A stretch of DNA of 64,000 nt from UBA4781 sp963674975 (GTDB lineage Bacteria > Chloroflexota > Anaerolineae > Anaerolineales > Anaerolineaceae). The position numbers and the translations under genes are program-made. Below are positions 1-8,235 of this stretch, one piece after another. Positions within the stretch are counted from its first letter, which is position 1; every line of letters starts with the position of its first letter. The notes below the pieces were generated by a model. It was not told the DNA's origin. It did no database searches and saw nothing but the letters and a program-made list of their open reading frames with translations. Location: the NCBI GenBank assembly GCA_963674975.1, contig OY771913.1:1922001-1986000 (forward strand). The letters are read 5' to 3'.

Positions 1-11
1 AGGTCGCTTGA

Positions 12-512
12 ATGCCAATTTTAGATGAAAGCACGCTTGAATTTTTAAGCCGCAGTCCTGATCAAACTCGCAGGGTGGGTGCCAGGTTGGGTTCGCTTTT
101 AAATATTGGAGATACACTCTGCCTGAATGGTGACCTGGGGGCGGGGAAGACCACCCTGGTTCAGGGGATCGCGCAGGGCTGGGGTTCTCCCGATCCTGTC
201 ACCAGCCCGACTTTTGTGCTGGTGAATCATTATCGTCGCCCTGATGGACAGCAGATCTCGCACCTGGATGCTTACCGTCTTTCAAACGCGTTGGAAGCGG
301 AAGATCTGGATATGGATTATCTGCTGGCAAACGGTCCTTTGATCGTGGAATGGCCGCTGCGCATCCTATCGGCTTTGCCGGAAGCGTGCGTCTGGATCGA
401 CCTGAAATACAGCAGTGAACAGCAGCGTATGCTGCTCATCAAGCCGATTGGCAGCATTTATAAAAATATAGTCTTACAATTAAGAAAGCAAATTTTTGCG
501 GATCTACGATGA
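12..512 (+). CDS. tsaE: tRNA threonylcarbamoyladenosine biosynthesis ATPase TsaE
   Basis: TsaE is the P-loop ATPase that works with TsaB and TsaD to add the threonylcarbamoyl group to A37 of ANN-decoding tRNAs in the cytoplasm. The 166-residue product has a Walker A motif (GDLGAGKTTL, about residues 40-49) followed by the family-typical SPTF segment and a conserved W near the C-terminal third (VEWP). Length matches the family (about 150-170 aa). An AGGT sequence lies just before the ATG. The stop overlaps the start of tsaB by 4 bases, so the two are very probably co-transcribed and translationally coupled. The C-terminal 30 residues are less conserved in character. Confidence 0.93.
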   Translation: MPILDESTLEFLSRSPDQTRRVGARLGSLLNIGDTLCLNGDLGAGKTTLVQGIAQGWGSPDPVTSPTFVLVNHYRRPDGQQISHLDAYRLSNALEAEDLDMDYLLANGPLIVEWPLRILSALPEACVWIDLKYSSEQQRMLLIKPIGSIYKNIVLQLRKQIFADLR

Positions 513-1186
513 TTTTAGCAATTGATACTTCTACGCAGTGGTTGAGTGCTGCATTATATGATGTCGAGCAGGAGGTCTTTCCCTTTGAAAAGACCTGGCG
601 TACCACACGCCGGCATACCATTGAGTTGACCTCTGCTGTTGAGAGACTGCTGCACGAAGCGGGAGCGACCATTCAGGTGATCGATACGCTTGCAGTCGCC
701 ATCGGACCGGGTTCGTTTACCAGTCTGCGGATTGGGCTGGCATTTGCCAAGGGAGTGGTGCTGGCGAATCATATTAACCTGATCGGTATTCCCAGCCTGG
801 ATATCCTCGCCTATTCTCAACCAGCTGCCAACCTGCCGCTCATTTGTGTACTGCAGGCAGGTCGCGCGAAATTAGCTGCCTGTCGTTATACCTACCAGGA
901 TCAGTGGGTTGCACAGGGGGAATCTTTTGTACTCACTCCAAAAGAATTAAGTGAGGAAATTGAAGAAGAAACCATTATTTGCGGTGAGATGGATGCCGAA
1001 GAACGCAGGGTGATCAGCCGAAAATGGAAAAAAGTGCATCTTTGTTCACCAGCCGGAAGTATCCGCAGGGCGTCGTTTTTAGCCGAAATGGCAGCTCAAA
1101 AAAGTGCTCAGGGCAACTATGATGATCCGATGACGCTTGCCCCAATTTACCTGCACACTGCTGATCCGATTCCCGACGGAAATTAA
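509..1186 (+). CDS. tsaB: tRNA threonylcarbamoyladenosine biosynthesis protein TsaB
   Basis: TsaB is the ASKHA-fold scaffold that dimerises with TsaD in t6A37 synthesis. The 225-aa protein opens with the typical MILAIDTST segment and has the IGPGSFTSLRIGLAFAKG motif (about residues 65-82) that defines the YeaZ/TsaB family. Length is normal. The start ATG lies inside the last codons of tsaE (ATGA-type overlap), which fixes the start and implies coupling. tsaD itself is not in the window. Confidence 0.93.
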   Translation: MILAIDTSTQWLSAALYDVEQEVFPFEKTWRTTRRHTIELTSAVERLLHEAGATIQVIDTLAVAIGPGSFTSLRIGLAFAKGVVLANHINLIGIPSLDILAYSQPAANLPLICVLQAGRAKLAACRYTYQDQWVAQGESFVLTPKELSEEIEEETIICGEMDAEERRVISRKWKKVHLCSPAGSIRRASFLAEMAAQKSAQGNYDDPMTLAPIYLHTADPIPDGN

Positions 1187-1246
1187 TATCTGCTTTCAAT
1201 AACGGCAGAACATTGTAAAATTACCTGCGTAAAGAAAGGACGAATC

Positions 1247-1888
1247 GTGAATCCAGAAGACACATTGGTTGAAATTAGGGCAGAGATCGCCCAATGTAAA
1301 AATTGTCCTCTCGCATCCGGGAGGAAGAATACTGTCCCCGGTGAAGGACCGGAAGATGCAGAGATCGTGTTCATCGGTGAAGGGCCCGGATTCTATGAAA
1401 ATGAACAGGGGCTTCCTTTTGTTGGACAGGCAGGCAAATTTCTGGATGCACTTCTAGAAAATGCAGGTTTTAATAGAGAACGTGTCTTTATTACGAATGT
1501 TGTTAAATGTCGACCACCGGGGAATCGTGATCCGGAACCGTCAGAACTTGCAGCCTGCGCTGCATTTCTTGATCGGCAGATCGCTGTGATCAAACCCAAG
1601 ATCATTGTTACATTGGGCAGACATTCGATGGGACGCTATATTCCCGATGCCAAGATCAGTAAGATCCATGGAAAATCTGCCTGGGTGAAGGGGCAGCTGA
1701 TCGTTGCCATGTATCACCCGGCAGCCGGACTTCATCAGCCGAATTTAAAATCGGTTATCATGGATGATTTCAAGAAATTACCTGAAATCATTGAGCAGGC
1801 TCGAAAATCGGAATCCATCCGCAAAGCGAGTCATCAATTCGAAGAAGAAACCCAGAATGACGATCCAACGCAGCTGAGCTTTTTCTAA
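1247..1888 (+). CDS. uracil-DNA glycosylase, family 4 (Fe-S type)
   Basis: This enzyme excises uracil from DNA in base-excision repair. The 213-aa protein shows family-4 signatures: CKNC near residues 17-20 and two more cysteines (VKCRPP and AAC, mid-protein) as 4Fe-4S ligands, a GEGPG active-site motif, and the HPAA motif near residue 160. The start is GTG with AAAGGA 6 bases upstream; no in-frame ATG fits better. It follows tsaB after a 60-bp gap. The protein ends in TQLSFF, close to the QL(S/D)LF consensus used by bacterial proteins that bind the DNA sliding clamp, after an acidic/polar linker of about 25 residues; this is reported as a finding. Confidence 0.93.
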   Translation: MNPEDTLVEIRAEIAQCKNCPLASGRKNTVPGEGPEDAEIVFIGEGPGFYENEQGLPFVGQAGKFLDALLENAGFNRERVFITNVVKCRPPGNRDPEPSELAACAAFLDRQIAVIKPKIIVTLGRHSMGRYIPDAKISKIHGKSAWVKGQLIVAMYHPAAGLHQPNLKSVIMDDFKKLPEIIEQARKSESIRKASHQFEEETQNDDPTQLSFF

Positions 1889-1898
1889 AAGAGGAAGA

Positions 1899-3215
1899 AT
1901 GAACTATTCAAAAGAATTAATCACGAAATTCCAGAATAAAACCGCCCGGATTGGTGTATTAGGATTGGGATATGTGGGGCTGCCCCTGGCTGTGGTTTTT
2001 GCACAGGCAGGTTTTACCGTAACAGGGATAGACCCGGTTGAAGAAAAGGTGGAGAAATTATCTCAAGGGAAAAGCTATGTTCTGGATGTGCCTGATGAGA
2101 CCGTTAAAATGCTTACGGAAAACGGGAAGCTGAAAGCGACCACCAATTTTTCAGCTCTGCAGGAACTGGATGCGGTCAGCATCTGCGTTCCTACTCCGCT
2201 GCGCAAAACTGGTGATCCTGATCTTTCTTATATTCTGGCTGTCGCAGATTCGCTCAAAGAATTTGTCCATCCCGGTATGGCGGTTGTGCTTGAGTCAACC
2301 ACCTATCCTGGAACCACGCGTGAAATGATCTTGACAAAACTTACCGAAGGAACCAGACTGAAGATCGGGGAAGACCTGTTCCTTGCATTTTCTCCCGAAC
2401 GGGTCGACCCGGGCAGGGCAGATTACACCACCATAAATACCCCGAAAGTGATCGGCGGTGTTACTCCTGCCTGCCTTGAAGTTACTGCCAGCTGGTATGG
2501 GCAGGCATTGCAGAAGATCGTACCGGTTTCTTCTGCTGAAGTGGCAGAGATGGCGAAACTGCTCGAGAATACCTTCCGCATGATCAATATTGGTCTGGTC
2601 AATGAAATGGCGCTCATGTGCGACCGTTTGGGCGTGGATGTTTGGGAAGTGATCGATGCTGCAGCCACCAAACCATTTGGATTCATGAAATTCCAGCCGG
2701 GACCCGGATTGGGCGGACACTGTATTCCCATTGATCCCCTTTACCTCTCCTGGAAACTGAAAGCGCTTAATTATTCCACCCGCTTTATCAACCTTGCCTC
2801 TGAGATCAATACGGGCATGCCGCGCTATACAGTATCGCGGGTGCAGGATGCTCTCAATTCACAGAAAAAACCCATCAATGGGAGCAAGATCCTGGTGCTG
2901 GGTGTATCGTATAAGCCGGATATTGATGACATGCGCGAATCTCCCTCTCTGGATATTATCCACCTGCTGCAGGAAAAGGGAGCACAGGTTCAATACCATG
3001 ATCCATTTATTTCTGCCATCAAGCACGATGAGCTGCGCATGCAGTCAGTTTCTGATTTCGATAAAGCGGTCAAAGATGCCGATTGTGTAGTGATCGTCAC
3101 AAACCATAGTCTTTATGACTATTCAAAGATCATCAAAGATGCCAAACTGGTCTTTGATGCGCGCAACGCAACCGGAGAGCAGGGAAAGAAAGATCCCAAG
3201 GTAATAAAGTTGTAA
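1899..3215 (+). CDS. UDP-N-acetylhexosamine 6-dehydrogenase (nucleotide-sugar dehydrogenase)
   Basis: Oxidises C6 of a UDP-N-acetylhexosamine to the uronic acid, using 2 NAD+, for polysaccharide precursor synthesis. The 438-aa product has an N-terminal Rossmann motif (GVLGLGYVGLPLA, about residues 18-30), the catalytic Cys in GGHCIPIDP (about residue 270) and a C-terminal nucleotide-binding domain (GVSYKPDIDDMRESP). These features match the WbpA/WecC branch rather than UDP-glucose dehydrogenase. ATG with GAGGAAG upstream. It is the first gene of the polysaccharide locus and overlaps the next gene (TAATG). Exact substrate (GlcNAc or ManNAc) cannot be told from sequence alone. Confidence 0.9.
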   Translation: MNYSKELITKFQNKTARIGVLGLGYVGLPLAVVFAQAGFTVTGIDPVEEKVEKLSQGKSYVLDVPDETVKMLTENGKLKATTNFSALQELDAVSICVPTPLRKTGDPDLSYILAVADSLKEFVHPGMAVVLESTTYPGTTREMILTKLTEGTRLKIGEDLFLAFSPERVDPGRADYTTINTPKVIGGVTPACLEVTASWYGQALQKIVPVSSAEVAEMAKLLENTFRMINIGLVNEMALMCDRLGVDVWEVIDAAATKPFGFMKFQPGPGLGGHCIPIDPLYLSWKLKALNYSTRFINLASEINTGMPRYTVSRVQDALNSQKKPINGSKILVLGVSYKPDIDDMRESPSLDIIHLLQEKGAQVQYHDPFISAIKHDELRMQSVSDFDKAVKDADCVVIVTNHSLYDYSKIIKDAKLVFDARNATGEQGKKDPKVIKL

Positions 3216-4192
3216 TGGGTACCTATTTTGTAACAGGCGCAGCCGGATTTATCGCTTCCAAGGTATGCGAGTTCTTGCTGCTAACGGGGAATACGGTGGT
3301 CGGAATTGATAATTTCGACCCGGTGTATGATCTGCGGTTGAAAGAATGGCGGCTGGAGAGATTGGAAGACTTTCCAAAGTTTACCTTTTATCGGGAAGAT
3401 ATTTGTGATCAACCGACTCTGCAGAAGATATTCGAGAAAGAAGCTCACATTGATGGGGTGATCAATCTGGCAGCCAAAGCCGGCGTGCGCGATTCGGTGC
3501 TTGATCCCTGGTCTTACTACAATACCAATGTGACCGGCACTCTGAATCTGCTGGATATGTGCAGAAAACACGATATAAAAAAATTTATCCTGGCTTCCAC
3601 TTCCAGTATTTACGGGAATGATGCTCCTTATCCCACCCCTGAAACTACCGATTCGAGTAAACCCCTGCAGCCCTACGCAGCCAGCAAGAAGGCAGCTGAA
3701 ACACTGTGCTACAGCTATTATTATCTGCATCATCTGGATGTCACGGTGGTGCGTTATTTCACGGTTTATGGACCTGCCGGGCGTCCGGGTATGTCGATGT
3801 ACCGTTTTACCAAATGGATCGCGGAAGGGGAGCCGGTAACCATTTTCGGAGATGGAAAACAAACCCGCGGCTTTACCTATGTGGATGATATTGCGCGTGG
3901 AACCATCCAGGCTCTAAAACCGGTGGGATACGAGATCATCAATCTCGGTGGGCATCAAACCATTTCCATCATCGACCTCGTGCGGAAGTTTGAAAAGTAT
4001 CTGGGAAAAAAGGCGAATTTGGAATTCTTGCCTGCCAATCCGGCTGATATGAATGCGAGTTGGGCAGACGTACAGAAAGCCAAAGATCTGCTGGGATGGG
4101 TTCCACAGGTTTCGTTGGAAGAGGGCATCCCATTGCTTATTGACTGGTATCAGCAGGAGCGTTCCTGGGCGAGCCAGGTTTCAACGGAATGA
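3215..4192 (+). CDS. NAD-dependent nucleotide-sugar epimerase (UDP-uronate 4-epimerase-like)
   Basis: Extended short-chain dehydrogenase, 325 aa, with N-terminal NAD-binding motif, TSSIYG serine region (about residue 127) and YAASK catalytic Tyr/Lys (about residues 150-154). The AAKAGVRDSVLDPW segment is typical of the CapI/UDP-glucuronate 4-epimerase group. Because it directly follows a UDP-HexNAc dehydrogenase, a 4-epimerisation of the N-acetylhexosaminuronate is a plausible job (inference). The glycine motif reads GAAGFIA, with Ala in place of the usual third Gly. Start codon overlaps the previous stop by one base; its own end overlaps the flippase start. Confidence 0.85.
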   Translation: MGTYFVTGAAGFIASKVCEFLLLTGNTVVGIDNFDPVYDLRLKEWRLERLEDFPKFTFYREDICDQPTLQKIFEKEAHIDGVINLAAKAGVRDSVLDPWSYYNTNVTGTLNLLDMCRKHDIKKFILASTSSIYGNDAPYPTPETTDSSKPLQPYAASKKAAETLCYSYYYLHHLDVTVVRYFTVYGPAGRPGMSMYRFTKWIAEGEPVTIFGDGKQTRGFTYVDDIARGTIQALKPVGYEIINLGGHQTISIIDLVRKFEKYLGKKANLEFLPANPADMNASWADVQKAKDLLGWVPQVSLEEGIPLLIDWYQQERSWASQVSTE

Positions 4193-5529
4193 AAACCATC
4201 AAAGATATCTGGAATGATTGGAGTAAAGATTCAACCATCATAAGGGTTATTCGCAATTCCGGATACCTTCTTTTCAGCAATATTTTCAGTGTTATTCAAA
4301 GTGTTCTCACCGGTCGTCTGCTCGGCATTATGGGCTTTGGCATCATCGGGACGATCACTTCTTTTGCTTCCACGCTGAACCGTCTTTTCTCTTTCCGTAT
4401 GAACGAGCTGGTGGTGAAGTATTATGGCGAAGCAATGGAAAAGAAGCAGCATGACCGTGCTGCTGCGATCGTAAAAGCGTCCCTCATCGCTGAATCGGTC
4501 ACTTCTGTGCTTTCATTTGGATTTTGCGCCTTATTTGCTTCTTTTGCTGCAGCAAATATTGCCGATGACCCCTCCTTAACTCCGCAGTTCATCCTGTATG
4601 GAACGATCATTTTAGCCAATGTTTTCATGGAAACGACCACGGGTGTTCTGCAGGTCAATGGAAAATTCCGCATCCAGGCAGTGATCACGTTCATCAGCAG
4701 TGTATGCACCGCGCTGATCATTGTGGCAGCCTACCTGGCTAGAGGAGGGCTGCTGGAGATCGTTCTTGCATATATGGCTGGTAAGTTTGTGTTGGGAATC
4801 GGAACGGCACTAATCGGATTTAGAGAGTTGAGGAAAACTCTTGGCACGGATTGGTGGAAGGTATCCTTTACCCATCTTCCGCCGATAAAAGAACTGACAA
4901 AATTTGCCTTAAGCACCAATATCAGCAGTACGATCATGATGCTGGTGCGTGATAATGAGGTGCTGTGGGTGGGATATTTCCTTTCCCCGCTGGAAGCAGG
5001 TTATGCAAAGGCAGCTCTGGCAATCATCAATTTTGTGCAGCTCCCCATTACGCCTTTTATTTCAACCACTTACCCTGAGATCAATCGCGCGATCACCCAG
5101 AAAGCCTGGGAGCGTGTTAAGGAACTGCTGCGCAAAATCACTCTGATCTCTGGAGGATGGACCGTGGGCGCATCGATCGGATTGGCGCTGTTTGGAAAAT
5201 GGCTCCTTTCGATCTACGGCGCTGATTTTATTCCCGCTTATTCAACCATGATGATCTTCCTGGTCGGGCTGGGCTTTGCCAATATCTTCTTCTGGAATCG
5301 TCCGCTGCTGCTCTCGTTGAAATTGCCTATGGTTCCTTATAGAGCCAGTCTTTATTGTGGAATTGCGAAGGTTGCCCTCACTTTCCTGCTTGTTCCTGTA
5401 CTGGGATTGAACGTGGAAGCTGGATTGCTTTCGGCTTTCTTCCTTGTCAGTATCAGCGCGATTGTCTTGCACGGGTGGAGGGAGCTAAAAATTCGAGCAG
5501 GGCATGAAGAGCAGGAGGTAGTGACATGA
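4189..5529 (+). CDS. oligosaccharide flippase / Wzx-like polysaccharide export protein
   Basis: A 446-aa polytopic membrane protein with about 12 hydrophobic segments, starting near residue 25 with a GYLLFSNIFSVIQSVLTGRLLG segment that is typical of the polysaccharide_synt/MATE-like (MOP) flippase families. It would translocate lipid-linked repeat units across the cytoplasmic membrane. Overlaps the epimerase by 4 bases upstream and the GT4 gene by 4 bases downstream, so it sits in the middle of one transcription unit. No unusual residues were noticed. Confidence 0.85.
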   Translation: MKTIKDIWNDWSKDSTIIRVIRNSGYLLFSNIFSVIQSVLTGRLLGIMGFGIIGTITSFASTLNRLFSFRMNELVVKYYGEAMEKKQHDRAAAIVKASLIAESVTSVLSFGFCALFASFAAANIADDPSLTPQFILYGTIILANVFMETTTGVLQVNGKFRIQAVITFISSVCTALIIVAAYLARGGLLEIVLAYMAGKFVLGIGTALIGFRELRKTLGTDWWKVSFTHLPPIKELTKFALSTNISSTIMMLVRDNEVLWVGYFLSPLEAGYAKAALAIINFVQLPITPFISTTYPEINRAITQKAWERVKELLRKITLISGGWTVGASIGLALFGKWLLSIYGADFIPAYSTMMIFLVGLGFANIFFWNRPLLLSLKLPMVPYRASLYCGIAKVALTFLLVPVLGLNVEAGLLSAFFLVSISAIVLHGWRELKIRAGHEEQEVVT

Positions 5530-6677
5530 AAATTGCCTGCATCACCACATCTCAAATACCTTCTCTCACCGCAAACAGTATTCAGGCGATGAAGGTCTGC
5601 CATGCGTTAAAGCAGTGCGGGCATGATGTGAAAGTGTGGGTGCCTTTTTACAAGAAAGCAGATTGGAATGAACTGCAGGAATTGTATGGCTTGCAGGAAG
5701 AGTTCCCGGTAGAATGGCTTCCTTTTAAAAAAAGCCTCAAGCAGTATGATTTCTGCTGGAGTGCAGTTCAGAAGGCGAAAACGTGGAATGCCGATGTGGT
5801 CTACACCTGGGCGCTGCAGAGCGCTGTCTTTGCGCAGATGCAGCATATTCCATCCGTGATGGAATTTCATGATTTTCCCATGGGTAGAATGGGGCCGGTT
5901 CTTTTCAAGAGATATATCCGGCACCAGGAAAACTCGCTTTCCCTGACCACCACTTCCGCGCTGGCAAAAAGCCTGGAGCAGAAATATAAATTTACATTTC
6001 GCCCTGCTTCTCTTCAAATCGCACCTAACGGCAGCGACCCGCAGCGTTATGCCGGGCTGCCTTCGCCCGAAATGGCGCGCAGCCAGCTGGGCCTGGAAGA
6101 AAAGATCACGGCTGGTTTTACTGGGCATTTTTATCGCGGCAGAGGGATCGACTTATTAATTGAAATTGCCGCCGCACTGCCGCAGGTTAATTTTTTATGG
6201 GTTGGTGGAAAAGAAGAGCATGTGCAGCCGTGGCGGGAAGAACTGAGATCCAGAAAAATCAATAATGTACATATGACGGGTTTTATTCCAAACCAGCAGC
6301 TTCCGCTTTATCAGGCAGCCTGCGATATCTTGTTGATGCCTTATGGCAAGAAGATTTCCGGGAGCAGCGGTGGCGACATTGCTAAAGTCATCAACCCGAT
6401 GAAGATGTTTGATTATCTAACTAGCGGAAGGGCGATCATTGCCAGCGAAATTCCTGTTTTTCATGAAGTGCTTTCGGAGCAAACCGCAGTGTTTTGCCCG
6501 CCGGAAGAAAGCAGCGCCTGGGTTGAAGCAGTGCGTAAGCTGGCGGAAGATACTCAAAAACGGGAAGCACTGGCAAAGAATGCCAAAGAACTTTCGCTGC
6601 AGTACAGCTGGACTGCACGTGCGGAGAAAACGCTGGCATTGATCGATCGTTTGGAGGGCATTTCAAATGAAGAATAA
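5526..6677 (+). CDS. glycosyltransferase family 4 protein
   Basis: A 383-aa cytosolic GT-B glycosyltransferase. The C-terminal donor-binding half is recognisable: GFTGHFYRGRGIDLLIEIAA (about residue 197) followed by the FDYLTSGRAIIASEIPVFHEVL segment that carries the usual acidic/EX7E region. The N-terminal half has the acceptor-domain pattern of the family. Overlaps the flippase start/stop (ATGA) and the following membrane protein by 11 bases. Donor and acceptor sugars are not predictable. Confidence 0.85.
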   Translation: MKIACITTSQIPSLTANSIQAMKVCHALKQCGHDVKVWVPFYKKADWNELQELYGLQEEFPVEWLPFKKSLKQYDFCWSAVQKAKTWNADVVYTWALQSAVFAQMQHIPSVMEFHDFPMGRMGPVLFKRYIRHQENSLSLTTTSALAKSLEQKYKFTFRPASLQIAPNGSDPQRYAGLPSPEMARSQLGLEEKITAGFTGHFYRGRGIDLLIEIAAALPQVNFLWVGGKEEHVQPWREELRSRKINNVHMTGFIPNQQLPLYQAACDILLMPYGKKISGSSGGDIAKVINPMKMFDYLTSGRAIIASEIPVFHEVLSEQTAVFCPPEESSAWVEAVRKLAEDTQKREALAKNAKELSLQYSWTARAEKTLALIDRLEGISNEE

Positions 6678-8196
6678 GATCTTGGATAATCTGAAAATAT
6701 CCATACCCGCCGCAGCAGTACTGGGCGGTGTGGTTTGCTGGGTGAATCCGGGAGTCAATCCATTTCTGGGCTGGCTGGGAAGCACCCTGTTCTCATTCCT
6801 TTTCCTGTTTGGGATCATCTATGCGGTTGAACAACTGAATGTTCCAAAAAAAGTAAAGGTCATTAGTGTTGTCAACTTTGTCCTGAGGGTAATAGTGGGT
6901 ATTGCGCTGTTCCTGATGCTGCCTATCTGGGGATACGAAGAAGAACCCCCACAGGCTGGTTATTTATATCTGGATGCATATCGGCGCGATACCGATGCCT
7001 GGCAGATCGCCAGCTCTGGTGAACCTCTTTTCACCGGTTTTCAGGATGATTTTTATACCGATCAATATGGAGGAATGTTGACGATCAGCGCTGCTGTTTA
7101 TCGTGTTTTCAGCACCGATGCACATCGCCCCATCTTGATTCTCCTGCTGACTTCTTTTGTGAGCACTCTGAGTATTCCTTTTTTCTGGAAAGCGCTGCAG
7201 GATCGCTTCAATGAAAAAGTGGCAGATACAGCCTGCTGGATCATGGCGCTGTACCCTGAAAGCATTATCCTGGGTGGTTCTCAGATGCGTGAACCCCTCA
7301 TCATGGGCTTGAGCGGGATCATCTTGTGGGGATTGGAATATCAAAAGAAAGAAAGGCGCAGGGGGCTTATTGCGCTGATCATCAGCTTTCTGGTGCTTAC
7401 TCTTATTTCCACTCGTTACGCGATTGCAGTGGTCATTTTGATCGCCCTGTGGGTTTGGTCTGATTTCACCACAAAAGAAAGCGCCAAGCGCAGTTCGCTT
7501 TTAAGCAGCCTTCCGGTGATCGCCATTGTGCTTGTCGGGCTTTTTGTAAGCTGGAGGTGGCTGATCAATACTTCCCGCTGGGATCTATATCTCATGGAAA
7601 GCAGCTCCGGCAGGGTGCAGTTTGAGCTGGATGCTATTGGAGAACAGTATCGCATTCCTTTCCTGGTGCTTTATGGAGTGCTGCAGCCTGTACTGCCGGC
7701 TGCCATTGCTTACCCGGGTATCGCCATTATGCGCGTCATTGCTGTTTTTCGCTCTCTGGGATGGTATTTCATTGCCCCCACTTTACTTCTGGCACCTTTC
7801 TTTACATTGAAAGAAAAAGACAGAAAGAAGCGCATGATTTTGTTGGTGACAACCTTTTTCATCCTCTTCTGGATCGTGCTGTCTTCGCTGCGCGCCGGCG
7901 GCGACCAATGGGATAACCCGCGCTACCGGACTGCCGTTCTGCCCTGGATTGCCATTGTGGTAAGCTGGATCCTTATTTATTTCAAGGAACAGAAAAATCC
8001 CTGGTTGAATCGCGTTTATGTCATTCTGGGCGTCTTTTGTCTGTTCTTTTTACAGTGGTATCTCAGCCGGTATTATCGCTTGTGGGCACGCCTTCCCTTT
8101 ATGCAGATGATTTTGGTTCTGTTGGCTGTTATTGCAGCTCTCCTTCTGGGATTTTTCCTGTATGACCGGCTGCGAGGTGCGGCTAAAGAGAAATAG
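6667..8196 (+). CDS. polytopic membrane protein, possible GT-C glycosyltransferase or polymerase
   Basis: A 509-aa protein with about 11-12 hydrophobic segments. After the first membrane helices it has an extracytoplasmic stretch rich in acidic residues (YLDAYRRDTDAWQIA, about residues 98-112), a layout seen in GT-C enzymes of the GT39/ArnT type and in O-antigen polymerases. Not assignable more precisely. Translationally coupled to the upstream GT4 gene (11-base overlap). In a locus with a Wzx-like flippase, a polymerase (Wzy) is expected and this protein is one candidate. Confidence 0.6.
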   Translation: MKNKILDNLKISIPAAAVLGGVVCWVNPGVNPFLGWLGSTLFSFLFLFGIIYAVEQLNVPKKVKVISVVNFVLRVIVGIALFLMLPIWGYEEEPPQAGYLYLDAYRRDTDAWQIASSGEPLFTGFQDDFYTDQYGGMLTISAAVYRVFSTDAHRPILILLLTSFVSTLSIPFFWKALQDRFNEKVADTACWIMALYPESIILGGSQMREPLIMGLSGIILWGLEYQKKERRRGLIALIISFLVLTLISTRYAIAVVILIALWVWSDFTTKESAKRSSLLSSLPVIAIVLVGLFVSWRWLINTSRWDLYLMESSSGRVQFELDAIGEQYRIPFLVLYGVLQPVLPAAIAYPGIAIMRVIAVFRSLGWYFIAPTLLLAPFFTLKEKDRKKRMILLVTTFFILFWIVLSSLRAGGDQWDNPRYRTAVLPWIAIVVSWILIYFKEQKNPWLNRVYVILGVFCLFFLQWYLSRYYRLWARLPFMQMILVLLAVIAALLLGFFLYDRLRGAAKEK

Positions 8197-8204
8197 ACTT
8201 CAGA

Positions 8205-8213
8205 TGTTATAAT
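8205..8213 (+). promoter_or_regulatory. extended -10 promoter candidate
   Basis: TGT-TATAAT, a perfect -10 hexamer with the TGn extension, lies in the 39-bp gap before the gene starting at 8236. No convincing -35 box is visible 16-18 bases upstream. It would allow independent transcription of the second half of the polysaccharide locus. Confidence 0.45.
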
Positions 8214-8235
8214 CACAACCGTTAACCGGATAAAC

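Noticed and set aside
3281..3862. 193-codon minus-strand frame inside the epimerase gene
   Set aside because: Antisense to a well-conserved epimerase with intact catalytic motifs.
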